Shown here in pieces: positions 25,290 to 34,439 of a DNA stretch of 64,000 bases. Made by a program: the position numbers and the translations under genes. This stretch comes from Paenibacillus athensensis (GTDB lineage: Bacteria; Bacillota; Bacilli; Paenibacillales; NBRC-103111), in assembly GCF_004514475.2 (NCBI RefSeq), contig NZ_MYFO02000013.1, positions 1 through 64,000 of the forward strand. The letters run 5' to 3'. The notes under the pieces are model-generated. The model was not told where the DNA came from, did not search any database, and saw only the letters and a program-made list of their open reading frames with translations. The stretch's first letter is position 1, and each line of letters opens with the position of its first letter.

Positions 25290-25856
25290 TTAAAATGTCG
25301 AAAGCAGCTCGCGCAGCTCCTTGACGATCACCGTCTGGTAGCCTGTGCCTTCGCCGTATTGACGGCCCATCTCAGCGCGGGCGACTTGAATCTTCTCGTT
25401 GTAGTCCGGCGCTTCGCGATCGGGATTCTCCTTCTTGAACTGCGTCATGACCGCCTGGACATGCTGCGGGCGCGGTCCCCATTGACCAAGCACAAAGCCG
25501 CCCGTATCAACGAAAATCACGATCGGAATCGCGCGTCCGCCCATCGTCAGGAACTGGTCCATCGTCTCCAGATGCTGCTCCATCACCAGCACTTCAACCG
25601 GAATGCCGCTGTTTTCCAGCGCTTTGAATACGACAGGCACGTTGCGGACTACGTCGCCGCACCATTCGGCGGCCAGAATCAGGCAGCGCAAATCGTCGCG
25701 GTTGTTCATCGATTCGAAAAACTCGCGATCGTCCTCATTCTCCCACTCAAAACGGTTATACCAATCGAGAAACGCTTCCTTGTTTTTGTCGATGCTGTCG
25801 ATAAACTGCTGCGGCTTCACGCCTGTACGCAGCTTGTGGGCGAGATTCATACTCAT
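25290..25856 (-). CDS. Thioredoxin-family protein with a single active-site Cys
   Basis: 188 residues after GAGGAGGCAG. The core LRCLILAAEWCGDVVRNVPVVF has the thioredoxin position occupied by WCGDV, so only the first Cys of CxxC is present. The rest (IPVEVLVMEQH, GRAIPIVIFVDTGGFVLGQWG with the cis-Pro) fits a thioredoxin fold. With one Cys it may act through a mixed disulfide or bacillithiol rather than as a normal disulfide reductase (inference). Confidence 0.88.
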   Translation of the reverse strand: MSMNLAHKLRTGVKPQQFIDSIDKNKEAFLDWYNRFEWENEDDREFFESMNNRDDLRCLILAAEWCGDVVRNVPVVFKALENSGIPVEVLVMEQHLETMDQFLTMGGRAIPIVIFVDTGGFVLGQWGPRPQHVQAVMTQFKKENPDREAPDYNEKIQVARAEMGRQYGEGTGYQTVIVKELRELLSTF

Positions 25857-25943
25857 AGCTTAACTGCCTCCTCATACCTAATCTTATGCTATTGTAGCAA
25901 ATAAGGCTGCAACGTCCAACCTGACGAAGCAAGCGCGGGGTTT

Positions 25944-27026
25944 TTATTTTACGCTGTTGTCTTTGATCAGCTTTTCAATCTCGGCGATTTGTCCCGAGGT
26001 GAGCGTTTTTTTCGGCTTATGGCTCTTGATCGTATGCAGCAGCCTGTCCAGCTTGACGGTGGCAAAGGCCGGGCTTTTGCCGGTCAGCTTGCTGTGCGGA
26101 TGCGTAAAACACAACACGCCCACGACATCGGCGTGCAGGTTGCTGCTTTTGAGCAGCTCCTTCATCACGAATTCATGCCGGTACATTTGCGAGGTCGGGT
26201 CCTCCTGATGGCCGCCTTTGCTGCGCTCCAGACCGTTTGACGTAAACGTAATGTCGCCGGACCAATGCTTGGAATCGATGTGGAACACACCGTTCGGTCC
26301 AACCACAATATGGTCGAACTCCTGCAGTCCGCCCCCGCCCCGCACCCTGCGGCTGTTCAGGACGCGGTATTCCTTGCCCAAATAGCGCAGCTGATGCGCC
26401 GTACTGCGTTCGCCGGCGTCGCCGTGTTTGGCTCCGGCCTTGCGCTTGCGGTAAATCTGGTAAACAACGTACAGCAGCGTGAGCACGACGGCCCCGCCAA
26501 TAACCGGAACGAGATACGGGCGCGCATATTCGTCAATCTGCTCCCAATTATCCTTGAGCACGATGCCCAGATACACGTAAAGCAACGAATACGGAATTAG
26601 CGCTAGCCCCGTATACAGCGTGAAGCGTCCCAACGACATGCGGGCCATCCCGCCGGGTATGGAAATCGCGTGACGAACGATCGGCACAAACCGCGCGGTA
26701 AAAATCATGCCTGTACCGTAGCGGTTGAACCACGACTCGGCCACGTCGAGATGATGCTTTTTGATCAGCAAATATTTGCCGTATTTCTCCAAAAAAGGTC
26801 TTCCGCCGTACCGGCCGATCGCATACAGCACGATTTGCGCCAGCGTGCCGCCGATTACCGCGCATACAATGGCGCCAAGAAACGTAATTTCTCCTTTGGA
26901 CACCAAGTACCCCGCATAGGCGAGCAGCAGCTCGTTCGGGATCACCTCCACCATCAGGCCGATAAAAATTCCCCAATAGCCGAGCCCCTCCAGGTACAAC
27001 AAAATCTGGTGAATCAGTCCACTCAT
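25944..27026 (-). CDS. DedA-family membrane protein fused to a NERD domain
   Basis: About 360 residues. The N-terminal ~200 are DedA (SNARE-associated/VTT): GYWGIFIGLMVEVIPNELLL, CAVIGGTLAQIVLYAIGRYGG and the ARFVPIVRHAISIPGGMARM signature, plus a last helix near 180-200. After a basic linker a nuclease-related NERD domain covers ~215-320: GERSTAHQLRYLGKEYRVLN, LQEFDHIVVGPNGVFHIDSKHW and VVGVLCFTHPHSKL. The catalytic-like Asp and the D-x-K pair are present. ATG 27026 chosen; GTG 27038 possible. See findings. Confidence 0.9.
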   Translation of the reverse strand: MSGLIHQILLYLEGLGYWGIFIGLMVEVIPNELLLAYAGYLVSKGEITFLGAIVCAVIGGTLAQIVLYAIGRYGGRPFLEKYGKYLLIKKHHLDVAESWFNRYGTGMIFTARFVPIVRHAISIPGGMARMSLGRFTLYTGLALIPYSLLYVYLGIVLKDNWEQIDEYARPYLVPVIGGAVVLTLLYVVYQIYRKRKAGAKHGDAGERSTAHQLRYLGKEYRVLNSRRVRGGGGLQEFDHIVVGPNGVFHIDSKHWSGDITFTSNGLERSKGGHQEDPTSQMYRHEFVMKELLKSSNLHADVVGVLCFTHPHSKLTGKSPAFATVKLDRLLHTIKSHKPKKTLTSGQIAEIEKLIKDNSVK

Positions 27027-27225
27027 TCCTCCATCCACTCTCCCCGCAAAATAACCGGACCGGCTGTCCGCTTGTCTCTCATCCAGTCTATTCTACCACA
27101 CACCCTTGCATGTCAACCACTTCCTGCCAAGCGGAAGTGCAGGACCATCGGCAAAATCGATTCATGCGCTGACAAGCCGCCGCATAGGATGTACCAACTT
27201 GACTGAACTGGGGGCGCGAACTGCA

Positions 27226-27678
27226 ATGTCCAAAGTGTTTATTATCCACCGCCGGCATATTTTGCTGTCGGTCTGTCTGCTTGTGCTCGTGCTGGCGGCC
27301 ATGCTGTACGGCGACAAGGAGCATGTACTGCCGGCCTTTTCCGCGGAAGCCACTGATACGGGACGGACCATTCAAATGGTCACGGGCGAATTCAGCTCGA
27401 AAACGAGCGACGGACGGGAAATTGAAGCGTATCGCTGGGATCCGGGCACGGTTGTGGTCAACAAGGGGGAAACGGTCAATTTGCACATTTACGGCGTGAA
27501 CGGCGACAGCCATCCATTTGTCATTGAAGGGCTGAACGTAAAGGGCGAGGTGAAAAAAGGCCAGGAGACCGTCGTCACGTTCACCGCCGACAAGGCCGGC
27601 ACCTACCGCATCATCTGCCTGACGCATGCCGATATGGCACACAACGGACCGATGGTCGGTTATATCGTCGTACAGTAA
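27226..27678 (+). CDS. Membrane-anchored cupredoxin-domain protein
   Basis: 150 residues from ATG 27226 (MSKVFIIHRR). One N-terminal transmembrane helix (about 11-28), then a cupredoxin beta-sandwich. Likely copper ligands are His96 (GDSHPFVIEG), Cys131 (IICLTH), His134 or His139 and Met143 (HNGPMVG), a type-1-like arrangement. The domain would sit outside the membrane and may carry electrons or bind copper. Upstream site is only GGGGG, so the start is moderately sure. Confidence 0.85.
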   Translation: MSKVFIIHRRHILLSVCLLVLVLAAMLYGDKEHVLPAFSAEATDTGRTIQMVTGEFSSKTSDGREIEAYRWDPGTVVVNKGETVNLHIYGVNGDSHPFVIEGLNVKGEVKKGQETVVTFTADKAGTYRIICLTHADMAHNGPMVGYIVVQ

Positions 27679-27768
27679 TGGCAACTTGGGCGCTTGCGCG
27701 CCTGTCCGGCAAGTCGCTCCCCTCCCCTTGCCCGCATACACTGGCAAAGAGAGGAGTGACGGTGCGCG

Positions 27769-28080
27769 ATGCAAAAAACGAATGAAAAGCACAAGCCGCA
27801 ATTTCCGACGGCGCGGGGAATCCGCAGATCATGCGGCAAGGAGCTGTACCGGACCGCCAAACGGCTGAAAATATGGATTGCTCCGGAAAACATGCAGCAG
27901 GCCGAGGAGCTGTACGTCCGCAAGGTGATGCTGAACCTGCCTTACATTGTGGAAAACGGCAGCAACCGCAAGCTGCTCGCGGATTGGTGGGAGGAGCACG
28001 TCAGCCCGGAGATCGTTCCGCTGTGGAAGGTCGAGGCGGCAGAGCTGAACCGGGCGTTCCGCGACGCCTTTGGCGGTTAA
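27769..28080 (+). CDS. Small conserved Paenibacillus-type protein
   Basis: 103 residues. The pattern TARGIRRSCGKELYRTAKRLKIWIAPENMQ, then YVRKVMLNLPYIVENGSNRKLLADWW belongs to a small family that I remember from Paenibacillus genomes, where it is often mislabelled 'dehydrogenase'. There is no nucleotide-binding motif to justify that name. Soluble and helical. It follows the cupredoxin gene by 90 bp and ends before a clear terminator. Function unknown. Confidence 0.7.
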   Translation: MQKTNEKHKPQFPTARGIRRSCGKELYRTAKRLKIWIAPENMQQAEELYVRKVMLNLPYIVENGSNRKLLADWWEEHVSPEIVPLWKVEAAELNRAFRDAFGG

Positions 28081-28116
28081 CGGGGAAGACGCTGTGTGAT
28101 CGTCAGAAAAGCAAAT

Positions 28117-28151
28117 AAAGCCGATTTGGGTTGACGCCTGAGTCGGCTTTT
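28117..28151. terminator. Bidirectional terminator
   Basis: AAAGCCGA and TCGGCTTT arms with an 18-nt loop and T-run on the plus strand, A-run on the other side. It serves the 103-residue gene and probably the convergent Rossmann gene ending at 28206. Confidence 0.75.
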
Positions 28152-28205
28152 AAGATCGCGAATGATTAATGGAGTTGAACATGAATACCGTAAACCTTGA
28201 TCTTG

Positions 28206-28892
28206 CTAATTGTTGCGCGACGCATCGGCCAATCGCTGAATGCGGTCCGATTCGTAAATGTGCGTGCCAGGCGGCCCGGCTTGCGCCGCATACACCATTG
28301 CCCGGGCCACGTCGGCAGCAGCAATGCCGCGATATTTGCGCAGCGGACCAACCAGCAGCCCGTTCAATGCGCCCATTACGACGGTAGCAAACCGTTCGCC
28401 GGCCCGATATTCCTCGCGCCGCCCAAGCAGCAGCGACGGGCGAAAGATGTACAAGCCGGGCCAATCCATCTCTCGCAGCCCCGTCTCGGTCTCCCCTTTT
28501 ACCCGCGAATAAAAAATCCGCGAAGCGCTGCTCGCTCCCATCGCGCTGACGATCAGAAAACGGGCAGCTTCACGGCGTCTCGCCAGCTTGCCCAGCGCCA
28601 GCGGATAGTCGAAGTCGACCCGGCGAAACGCAGCCTGCGAACCGGCCGTCTTAATCGTTGTCCCCAGCGCGCAAAACACATCCGGCTGCGTTTCCCACGG
28701 CAGCGGCGTCTCCTCCAGCCGTTCGTAATCCACCTGCACCTCGGTCAGATTCCGGTGCGGCGTCAGCGTCCCCGGCTTGCGCACAAGCGCAAATACATCG
28801 GCGTAGCCGCCGTCCTGGACAAGCCGCTCCACCAGCGCCCGTCCGACAAGGCCGGTCGCCCCGGCGACAATCGCTGTTTTCTTTGGCTCCAT
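28206..28892 (-). CDS. NAD(P)-binding Rossmann-fold protein (atypical SDR/NmrA-like)
   Basis: About 228 residues from ATG 28892 with AAAGGAGGAAG upstream. The nucleotide-binding loop VAGATGLVGRALVERL is at the N-terminus. FLIVSAMGASSASRIFYSRVKGETE carries a YxxxK-like YSRVK, and LYIFRPSLLLGRREEYR resembles the TIP30/HTATIP2-like group. Probably a cytosolic oxidoreductase or redox-sensing protein; substrate unknown. Confidence 0.88.
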   Translation of the reverse strand: MEPKKTAIVAGATGLVGRALVERLVQDGGYADVFALVRKPGTLTPHRNLTEVQVDYERLEETPLPWETQPDVFCALGTTIKTAGSQAAFRRVDFDYPLALGKLARRREAARFLIVSAMGASSASRIFYSRVKGETETGLREMDWPGLYIFRPSLLLGRREEYRAGERFATVVMGALNGLLVGPLRKYRGIAAADVARAMVYAAQAGPPGTHIYESDRIQRLADASRNN

Positions 28893-29019
28893 CCCGCTTC
28901 CTCCTTTTTCAGCACCTGATGCAGCCAGCGCACAAGCCTGCATCGATGCAAATTGCTCCTCCGTCACGACGCGGCCCCGTACATAAGACAGCAGCCAGCT
29001 TCAAGCCTTCCTCCCGGTG

Positions 29020-29044
29020 CGCGGTGCGCCGTACGGCGGCTGTC
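29020..29044 (-). repeat. Single diverged copy of the 53-kb minisatellite core
   Basis: Minus-strand ACAGCCGCCGTACGGC (29027-29042) matches the core of the tandem array near 53.3 kb (ACAGCCGCCGGACGGC) at 15 of 16 bases. It lies between the Rossmann and RDD genes. Confidence 0.5.
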
Positions 29045-29063
29045 GTCGACAATCCAGCTTCGC

Positions 29064-29861
29064 TCACACTTCCCAGTCCTCGCGCAGCGATTTGTACAAA
29101 GCAAGCAAATAAGCAATCGGATCGTCCAGCAGCTGCGGATGGTGATCATGTCCCAGCTTGGCGGCAAAATGCGCGGCAATCGGCTGGCTCCACCTGGCCA
29201 AAGATGGCTTGTGCATGACCGGCACGCGCTCGGCCCAAGCCTGCAGCAGCCGCCAATCCTCGGGTGAAATGCTTTCGCCGAAAGGCGCCGAGTCGCCCAA
29301 TTCCGGCAGCCTCGTTGCCCAAAGCGCCAGCTCCTTGCCGATCAGGCGCTGCCGCTTGCGCCGTTCATCCTGCCGCTCCAGCACGACAATCGTGCCGGCC
29401 ACCATATCGCCGAGCCGCTTGTCGCGTGAGCTCGCCAGCATGGCAATCGAGCCGATGAAATAGCCATACGGCAGCAAATCGATCAGTCGAAACAAATTGC
29501 GAATGATAATCGAAAGCACCGTCGCCGACTGGCCGTTGTTCTGCAAGACACGCAGCCCCAACACCCGCTTGCCCGGCGTTTGGCCGCCCATCAGCGCCTC
29601 GGTGCCGATCAGGTAGCCAACGTTCAGCAGCACCGCTGCAGCGATCAGGATCGCAAACGCATAATCGAAGCTCCACAGCAGTCCGTCCATCAGATGGGAC
29701 ACAAGCGACCAGGCCACAACCAGCAGCACATTCACCCCGGCCAAAATCATCCCGTCGATGAGATGCGCAGCGGCCCGGCTGCCCAGACCCGCCATCGTAA
29801 ATTCGAGCTGTACCTGCTCCGGAGTTACAATACTTAGCGTGTGATCGATATTGTCGTTCAT
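29064..29861 (-). CDS. RDD-family membrane protein
   Basis: About 265 residues from ATG 29861 with GAGGAG upstream. RDD signature GLGSRAAAHLIDGMILAGVNVLL (Arg, then Asp in the first helix), further helices to ~120, and GGQTPGKRVLGLRVLQNNG. A cytosolic tail of ~120 residues follows. It is divergent from the SpoIIM-domain gene; RDD and SpoIIM genes accompany MoxR/DUF58 clusters in many bacteria. Confidence 0.9.
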   Translation of the reverse strand: MNDNIDHTLSIVTPEQVQLEFTMAGLGSRAAAHLIDGMILAGVNVLLVVAWSLVSHLMDGLLWSFDYAFAILIAAAVLLNVGYLIGTEALMGGQTPGKRVLGLRVLQNNGQSATVLSIIIRNLFRLIDLLPYGYFIGSIAMLASSRDKRLGDMVAGTIVVLERQDERRKRQRLIGKELALWATRLPELGDSAPFGESISPEDWRLLQAWAERVPVMHKPSLARWSQPIAAHFAAKLGHDHHPQLLDDPIAYLLALYKSLREDWEV

Positions 29862-29923
29862 AGCATCTCCTCGTTCTGCGGGAATTATGGTAAGATTAGG
29901 GACATACACAAAGGGGGCCGGCT

Positions 29924-30907
29924 ATGGAACCGTCGCGTTTTATCAAACAAAACAAGCCGCTGTGGACCGAGCTTGAAGAGATGCTCGGCGCCATCGGCAA
30001 AAGGCGCAAAACCGCCCTGCGCGCCGATCGGATCGACCGCTTCACCGAGCTATACAAAGCGGTTTCCGCTCATCTGGCCGCCATGCAAACGTATCGGCCG
30101 CACGATGAAACGACGCTGTATCTCAATCAGCTCGTCGCCCGGGCGCATAACTTGCTGTATAACGCCAATAACAGCAGCGTGACGCAGCTCAAGGATTTTT
30201 TTGCCGAATACTTTCCCAAGCTGCTGCAGGCCCGCCTGCCGTTCGTCGGCTTTGCCGCGCTGCTGTTCGTGTTTGGCGGCTTGCTGGGCTTTTTCGCCGT
30301 ATGGCGCGATCCGCTCAACCTGCATCTGATCGTGCCGGAATCGATTGCCAGTCATATCGACCCGACCGCAACGGACCTGCCGCGCGACAATCTGCAAAGT
30401 CCGCTGATGTCAACCACAATTATGCTCAATAATATCCGCGTGGCGATTATGGCCTTCCTTTCCGGCATCACGCTGGGCGTCGGCACGATCTATCTGCTCG
30501 TTTTCAACGGCTTGCTGATCGGCGCGCTCGCGGCTGTCTTCATGCAAGCGGGCCAAAGCTATGTATTCTGGGCCTACATTTTGCCGCATGGCATCATTGA
30601 GCTGACGGCGATTTTCATTGCCGGAGGAGCGGGCCTGTACATGGGGTATCGGTTTTTCGTCCCCGGTCCCTACAGCCGCAAGCGCATGTTCCTCGAATCG
30701 GCCCGTGAATCGGTACAGCTGCTCATCGGCACGGTTCCCTTGTTCATCGTGGCCGGGCTGATTGAAGGCTACATCACGCCAGCTACGCTGCCACTGGCTG
30801 CCAAATACGGCGTAGCCGCCATCACGCTGCTGCTGCTCGCCGCCTACTACGTCTTCGGCACGATTCGCAAAAGGCGCCGTCAAGAGCAAGGCCAGTTGGC
30901 CGGCTAG
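29924..30907 (+). CDS. SpoIIM-domain membrane protein
   Basis: 327 residues after AAGGGGG. A soluble ~100-residue N-terminus (RADRIDRFTELYKAVSAHLA) is followed by a SpoIIM-type block of about six helices: LMSTTIMLNNIRVAIMAFLSGITLGVGT, then YILPHGIIELTAIFIAGGAGL. This is the stage II sporulation M-like protein found beside RDD and MoxR genes, not the classical spoIIM of the engulfment machinery (which lacks the long N-terminus). Role unknown, possibly membrane remodelling. Confidence 0.9.
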   Translation: MEPSRFIKQNKPLWTELEEMLGAIGKRRKTALRADRIDRFTELYKAVSAHLAAMQTYRPHDETTLYLNQLVARAHNLLYNANNSSVTQLKDFFAEYFPKLLQARLPFVGFAALLFVFGGLLGFFAVWRDPLNLHLIVPESIASHIDPTATDLPRDNLQSPLMSTTIMLNNIRVAIMAFLSGITLGVGTIYLLVFNGLLIGALAAVFMQAGQSYVFWAYILPHGIIELTAIFIAGGAGLYMGYRFFVPGPYSRKRMFLESARESVQLLIGTVPLFIVAGLIEGYITPATLPLAAKYGVAAITLLLLAAYYVFGTIRKRRRQEQGQLAG

Positions 30908-30943
30908 TCGATAGACAGTTGAGAAGAGCGTCGGGCCGCTCTC

Positions 30944-32317
30944 CTAGAGCGCATCCTTCGCTTTTAATTCCAAATATACGCGGATGGCGTCGAGCGCCAG
31001 CCGATCGGCCGGGACGTCCAGCACGGGGATGCCCCGGCCGTTCATTTGCCGGACATAAGCGGCCCGATCCAGCGTGAATTTGTGCGCGACGCCCTGCACA
31101 AAGGCACTGCGGCTGTCCGCAGCCCGGATGTGCGTCCACGCGTGCAGCAGCGGATCGTTCAGCGACAGCAGCAGCAGGCGATGGCCGGCGCGCAGCTTTT
31201 GCGCATAAGCCGTCAGCTCGCGGTCGTACAAATAGCTCTCCATATCGGAAAAAATCACGATCAGCGAGCGCTTCTTCAAAACCAACAGCAGATGCTCCAG
31301 CGCCAGCCGGTAGCTCGACTCCACAAAATCGGCCCGCAGATCGAACACCGCACGCGTAAGCTCCTGCAAATGGGCAATCCCGCGGCCCGGCGGCACGAAT
31401 ACTTTGACCCGATTGGAAAAAGCAACCAGCGCGACCTGATCGCCCTTTTTCAACGCGACAGCCGCCAGCGTCAGCGCCGCTTCCAGCGTGCGGTCCAGCT
31501 TGATCTGAGCGTCCAGCTCCACGCCCATCAGCCGGCCGCAGTCGAGCAGCAGCGTGACGATTTTGCCTTTTTCCGGCTGAAACTGGTTGCTCATCAGACG
31601 CGCCGAACGGGCCGTCGCCTTCCAATTGATTTGACGCGGATCGTCGCCTTCGGCGTAGTCGCGGATATAATGAAAATCGCTGCCCGCCAGCTGCCGCTTG
31701 AACAGCCGGTTGCCGTCGAGAATCAGCGTGTCTTGTACGGAGGTCAGCACCCCGCGCACGCGCGACAGATCCGGGTAAATATCGATGCGGCTATTGACGT
31801 AGAGGCGCGTTTGCTTTTTCCAAAGCCCCAGTCCGCCCCAGTACCGCATATCGACCCATTGCAGCTCGTACGCGCCCCGCTCCAGCGCCATTGCCGTGTA
31901 ATAAAACGTTCCCGAACCGCCCTCTACCGCTGCGCTCAGCCGGTTGCGCACCAAGCGAAACGACTGCGGCGCATCATCCTCCAGCTCGACCTGCACAAGC
32001 TGCCGCGCAGACAAGCGCAGCGTCAGGCCGATTTCGAACCCCTCCCTCACATCAGCTTGCTCAGGCATTGCACGAACGGCCAGCCAATCGGACTTGCGGG
32101 GCAGCAGCGCCAAATCGACCAGGCTGACCGCCGCCAGCAGCAGCATATAGCTCCAGAACGCCGCCAGCCCTGCGCCGAATTCTTCGGCAGCAAGCACCAC
32201 GGCGCCTCCGGCAAGCACAAGCGCAATGAGCCGTCCGGTCGGCACAACCGCCAGACGCTGGGCCCAGCTAGCGAGGAACCGAAATCGTGCCGAGGATGTC
32301 CTGGATGAGTTGGTCAC
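30944..32317 (-). CDS. DUF58 domain-containing protein
   Basis: 457 residues. Two hydrophobic helices near the N-terminus (about 29-65) are followed by a beta domain. The DUF58 core GSDFHYIRDYAEGDDPRQINWKATARSARLM lies at ~235-265, and a von Willebrand-A-like segment TLLLDCGRLMGVELD follows. GTG start at 32317 overlaps moxR by 50 bp. DUF58 proteins work with MoxR ATPases, possibly in assembling metalloproteins or surface complexes. Confidence 0.93.
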   Translation of the reverse strand: MTNSSRTSSARFRFLASWAQRLAVVPTGRLIALVLAGGAVVLAAEEFGAGLAAFWSYMLLLAAVSLVDLALLPRKSDWLAVRAMPEQADVREGFEIGLTLRLSARQLVQVELEDDAPQSFRLVRNRLSAAVEGGSGTFYYTAMALERGAYELQWVDMRYWGGLGLWKKQTRLYVNSRIDIYPDLSRVRGVLTSVQDTLILDGNRLFKRQLAGSDFHYIRDYAEGDDPRQINWKATARSARLMSNQFQPEKGKIVTLLLDCGRLMGVELDAQIKLDRTLEAALTLAAVALKKGDQVALVAFSNRVKVFVPPGRGIAHLQELTRAVFDLRADFVESSYRLALEHLLLVLKKRSLIVIFSDMESYLYDRELTAYAQKLRAGHRLLLLSLNDPLLHAWTHIRAADSRSAFVQGVAHKFTLDRAAYVRQMNGRGIPVLDVPADRLALDAIRVYLELKAKDAL

Positions 32318-33188
32318 TCGTACCGCCCTCCAATTCCGCCTGCGGCGTCAGCAGCACCCGGTGCCGCAGCGCAGGAAGCGCTACAAGCTTGATGTCGTCC
32401 GGCGTCACGTAGGTGCGTCCCTCCAGCAGCGCCCAAGCGCGCGCCGCCATCAGCACGGCGATGCCGGCGCGCGGGCTGGCGCCCAGACGAACCCGCTTCG
32501 ATTCGCGCGTCTGGCGGATCAATGTCGCGATGTAGGCGTATAGCGTGTCTTCGACAACGATGGCCGACAGCTGCTTTTGCATCACGCGAATGCGCTCCGG
32601 CGTGATGGCGGCGGCCAGCGGCTGCTCGCGCTCCTCCTGAAACGGCACGTGCCGGCGCAAAATCATAATTTCCGCATCCTCGTTCGGATAATCGAGCACG
32701 ATTTTGAACAGAAAACGGTCGAGCTGCGCCTCCGGCAACGGGTAGGTGCCTTCATATTCTACCGGGTTTTGCGTCGCGATGACGAGAAACGGATCGGGCA
32801 GCCGGTAGGTGGTGCCCTGAATCGTTACCTGCCGCTCCTCCATCGCTTCGAGCAAGGCGGCTTGCGTCTTCGGTCCCGAGCGGTTAATTTCGTCAGCCAG
32901 CACGACGTTGGCGAATACCGGCCCCTTGATCGTCGTAAATTCGCTATTGTGCATATGAAACACCGCCGTGCCGGTAATGTCGCCCGGCATCAGATCGGGC
33001 GTAAACTGGATGCGGCGGTAATCGCCGCCGGTCAGCTCGGCGAGACTGCGGGCCATGCGCGTTTTGCCCAGACCCGGCACGCCCTCCAGCAGCACATGAC
33101 CACCGGCCAGCATCGCCGCGACGAGGAGACGCGTATTCATCTGCTGCCCGTACAGGCGGCGTTCCATTGCTTCAAATAATCGATCCAT
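32268..33188 (-). CDS. MoxR-family AAA ATPase
   Basis: 306 residues after AAGGAGTGATC. Walker A GVPGLGKT, Walker B VVLADEINRSGPKTQAALLEAMEER and sensor ATQNPVEYEGTYPLPEAQLDRF are all intact. It is a cytosolic chaperone-like ATPase that acts on its genomic partners, here DUF58, DUF4350 and DUF4129 proteins. Central gene of the minus-strand cluster. Confidence 0.96.
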   Translation of the reverse strand: MDRLFEAMERRLYGQQMNTRLLVAAMLAGGHVLLEGVPGLGKTRMARSLAELTGGDYRRIQFTPDLMPGDITGTAVFHMHNSEFTTIKGPVFANVVLADEINRSGPKTQAALLEAMEERQVTIQGTTYRLPDPFLVIATQNPVEYEGTYPLPEAQLDRFLFKIVLDYPNEDAEIMILRRHVPFQEEREQPLAAAITPERIRVMQKQLSAIVVEDTLYAYIATLIRQTRESKRVRLGASPRAGIAVLMAARAWALLEGRTYVTPDDIKLVALPALRHRVLLTPQAELEGGTSDQLIQDILGTISVPR

Positions 33189-33194
33189 CGGGGA

Positions 33195-34439
33195 TCACTC
33201 CTTTTCGAGATATGCGATGATCTCGCCCAGCTCACGCGCGCGCTCCACGAACGCGCGCGCCGCGATCCGGCGGCGCTTCGGCGGAGCCGCCTCTTGGGAG
33301 CCGCCGCCCGGCAGCGGCTCTTGCAACAGGCGCACCAGGCGCTCGACCCGCGGCTTCGGCCAGCGGGCTTGCGCGGCGTGCGCCGCTTGCTCGGGGCTCG
33401 CCGTCAGGCTGAGCCCCCAGCGTTCGGCCAGCAGCCGGCGCAGCTGCTGCTGGTAGTGCGCGAGCGCCTCCTCGCGGGAGCCGAGGCGCTCGTACCAGCG
33501 GGCGACGGCGAGCAGCGTCTCGTCGCCCCGGCGCACCGTCCACGCCCGCGGCGTGTGGACGGGGCCAAAGCGCTTGCCCTGCTGCCACAGCCAAAGCAGC
33601 AGGGCAAGCGCCAGCAGTGCGCTTGGCAGCACGAGCCAAGCGGGGTAGACGGCGAGCAGACCGGGTCGCTCGCTCGCGGCGAAGCCGTGATGGCGTTCGT
33701 CGATCCAGACGGTCGCCGAGCTTTTCGCGAACAGCGGCCAAACGAGCTCGAAATGCGAGTGCTCGGCCAACTGGCTGTTCGTCAGCCACTGCGGCAGCAG
33801 CACGACGGTGACGCTGCCGTCGCCCAGCGGGATGCGGCTGGCCAGCACGCCGTAGGCATCCCGCAGCAGCGCTTCGGCGCCGTCAATCGGCAGCAGCCGC
33901 GCCGTTGTGGTCACAAGGCCTGTGTAACCGGAACCTTCGCCGGATGCCCCCTCGCCGGAGTAAATCGGCACGATGCCTTGTTCGGTGTCCTTTTTAGCAA
34001 TCTGCCCGGAAGTCCCCGACCCTGACCCCGAATCCAGCTCCGGCTCCATGTCCGACTCGGGCGCAGCTTCCGAATCCGTTTGCAGCCAGTCCGCAAGCCC
34101 GTTCACCGGCTGCTCGGCAAACAACAGTAGATCATTGCCCTGCTCAACCCAACGCGTCGCTGCTTCCAGGTCCTCATCCGACAACGCATCCGGCTCAACA
34201 GCGACCAGCGCCGAGCCGCTGCCTGCAGGCAGCTTTTCCCAGTCCAGCCGCCATTCCTTCACGCGCGCCTGCTTGCGGGACAACAGCTCGCGCCACGCCT
34301 TCGTGCCGTCGACATCGGCCGAAAAGGACAAATACGGCGGCCGGTCGGGAGCGGCCGGTCGGGTAACGCCAAGCCCCGCCGCCACAAACACCGCCATGCA
34401 GATCAGCAAGCCGATCACATGCTTGTTGGCGCTTTTCAC
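33195..34439 (-). CDS. DUF4350 domain-containing protein
   Basis: 414 residues. N-terminal transmembrane helix (about 8-25), an extracytoplasmic DUF4350 domain (LSFSADVDGTKAWRELLSRKQARVKEW, LVAVEPDALSDEDLEAATRWVEQGNDLLLFAE) and a second helix around 270-290. A long acidic Glu/Ser/Gly insertion (about 125-150) interrupts the domain. GTG start overlaps the DUF4129 stop as GTGA. Partner of MoxR/DUF58. Confidence 0.88.
   Translation of the reverse strand: MKSANKHVIGLLICMAVFVAAGLGVTRPAAPDRPPYLSFSADVDGTKAWRELLSRKQARVKEWRLDWEKLPAGSGSALVAVEPDALSDEDLEAATRWVEQGNDLLLFAEQPVNGLADWLQTDSEAAPESDMEPELDSGSGSGTSGQIAKKDTEQGIVPIYSGEGASGEGSGYTGLVTTTARLLPIDGAEALLRDAYGVLASRIPLGDGSVTVVLLPQWLTNSQLAEHSHFELVWPLFAKSSATVWIDERHHGFAASERPGLLAVYPAWLVLPSALLALALLLWLWQQGKRFGPVHTPRAWTVRRGDETLLAVARWYERLGSREEALAHYQQQLRRLLAERWGLSLTASPEQAAHAAQARWPKPRVERLVRLLQEPLPGGGSQEAAPPKRRRIAARAFVERARELGEIIAYLEKE

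Noticed and set aside
27769-28080. Naming the 103-residue protein a dehydrogenase
   Set aside because: The family is often labelled so in databases, but no cofactor-binding motif is present.
31046-32308. 420-codon plus-strand frame over the DUF58 gene
   Set aside because: Antisense shadow of DUF58, composition typical of out-of-frame translation.
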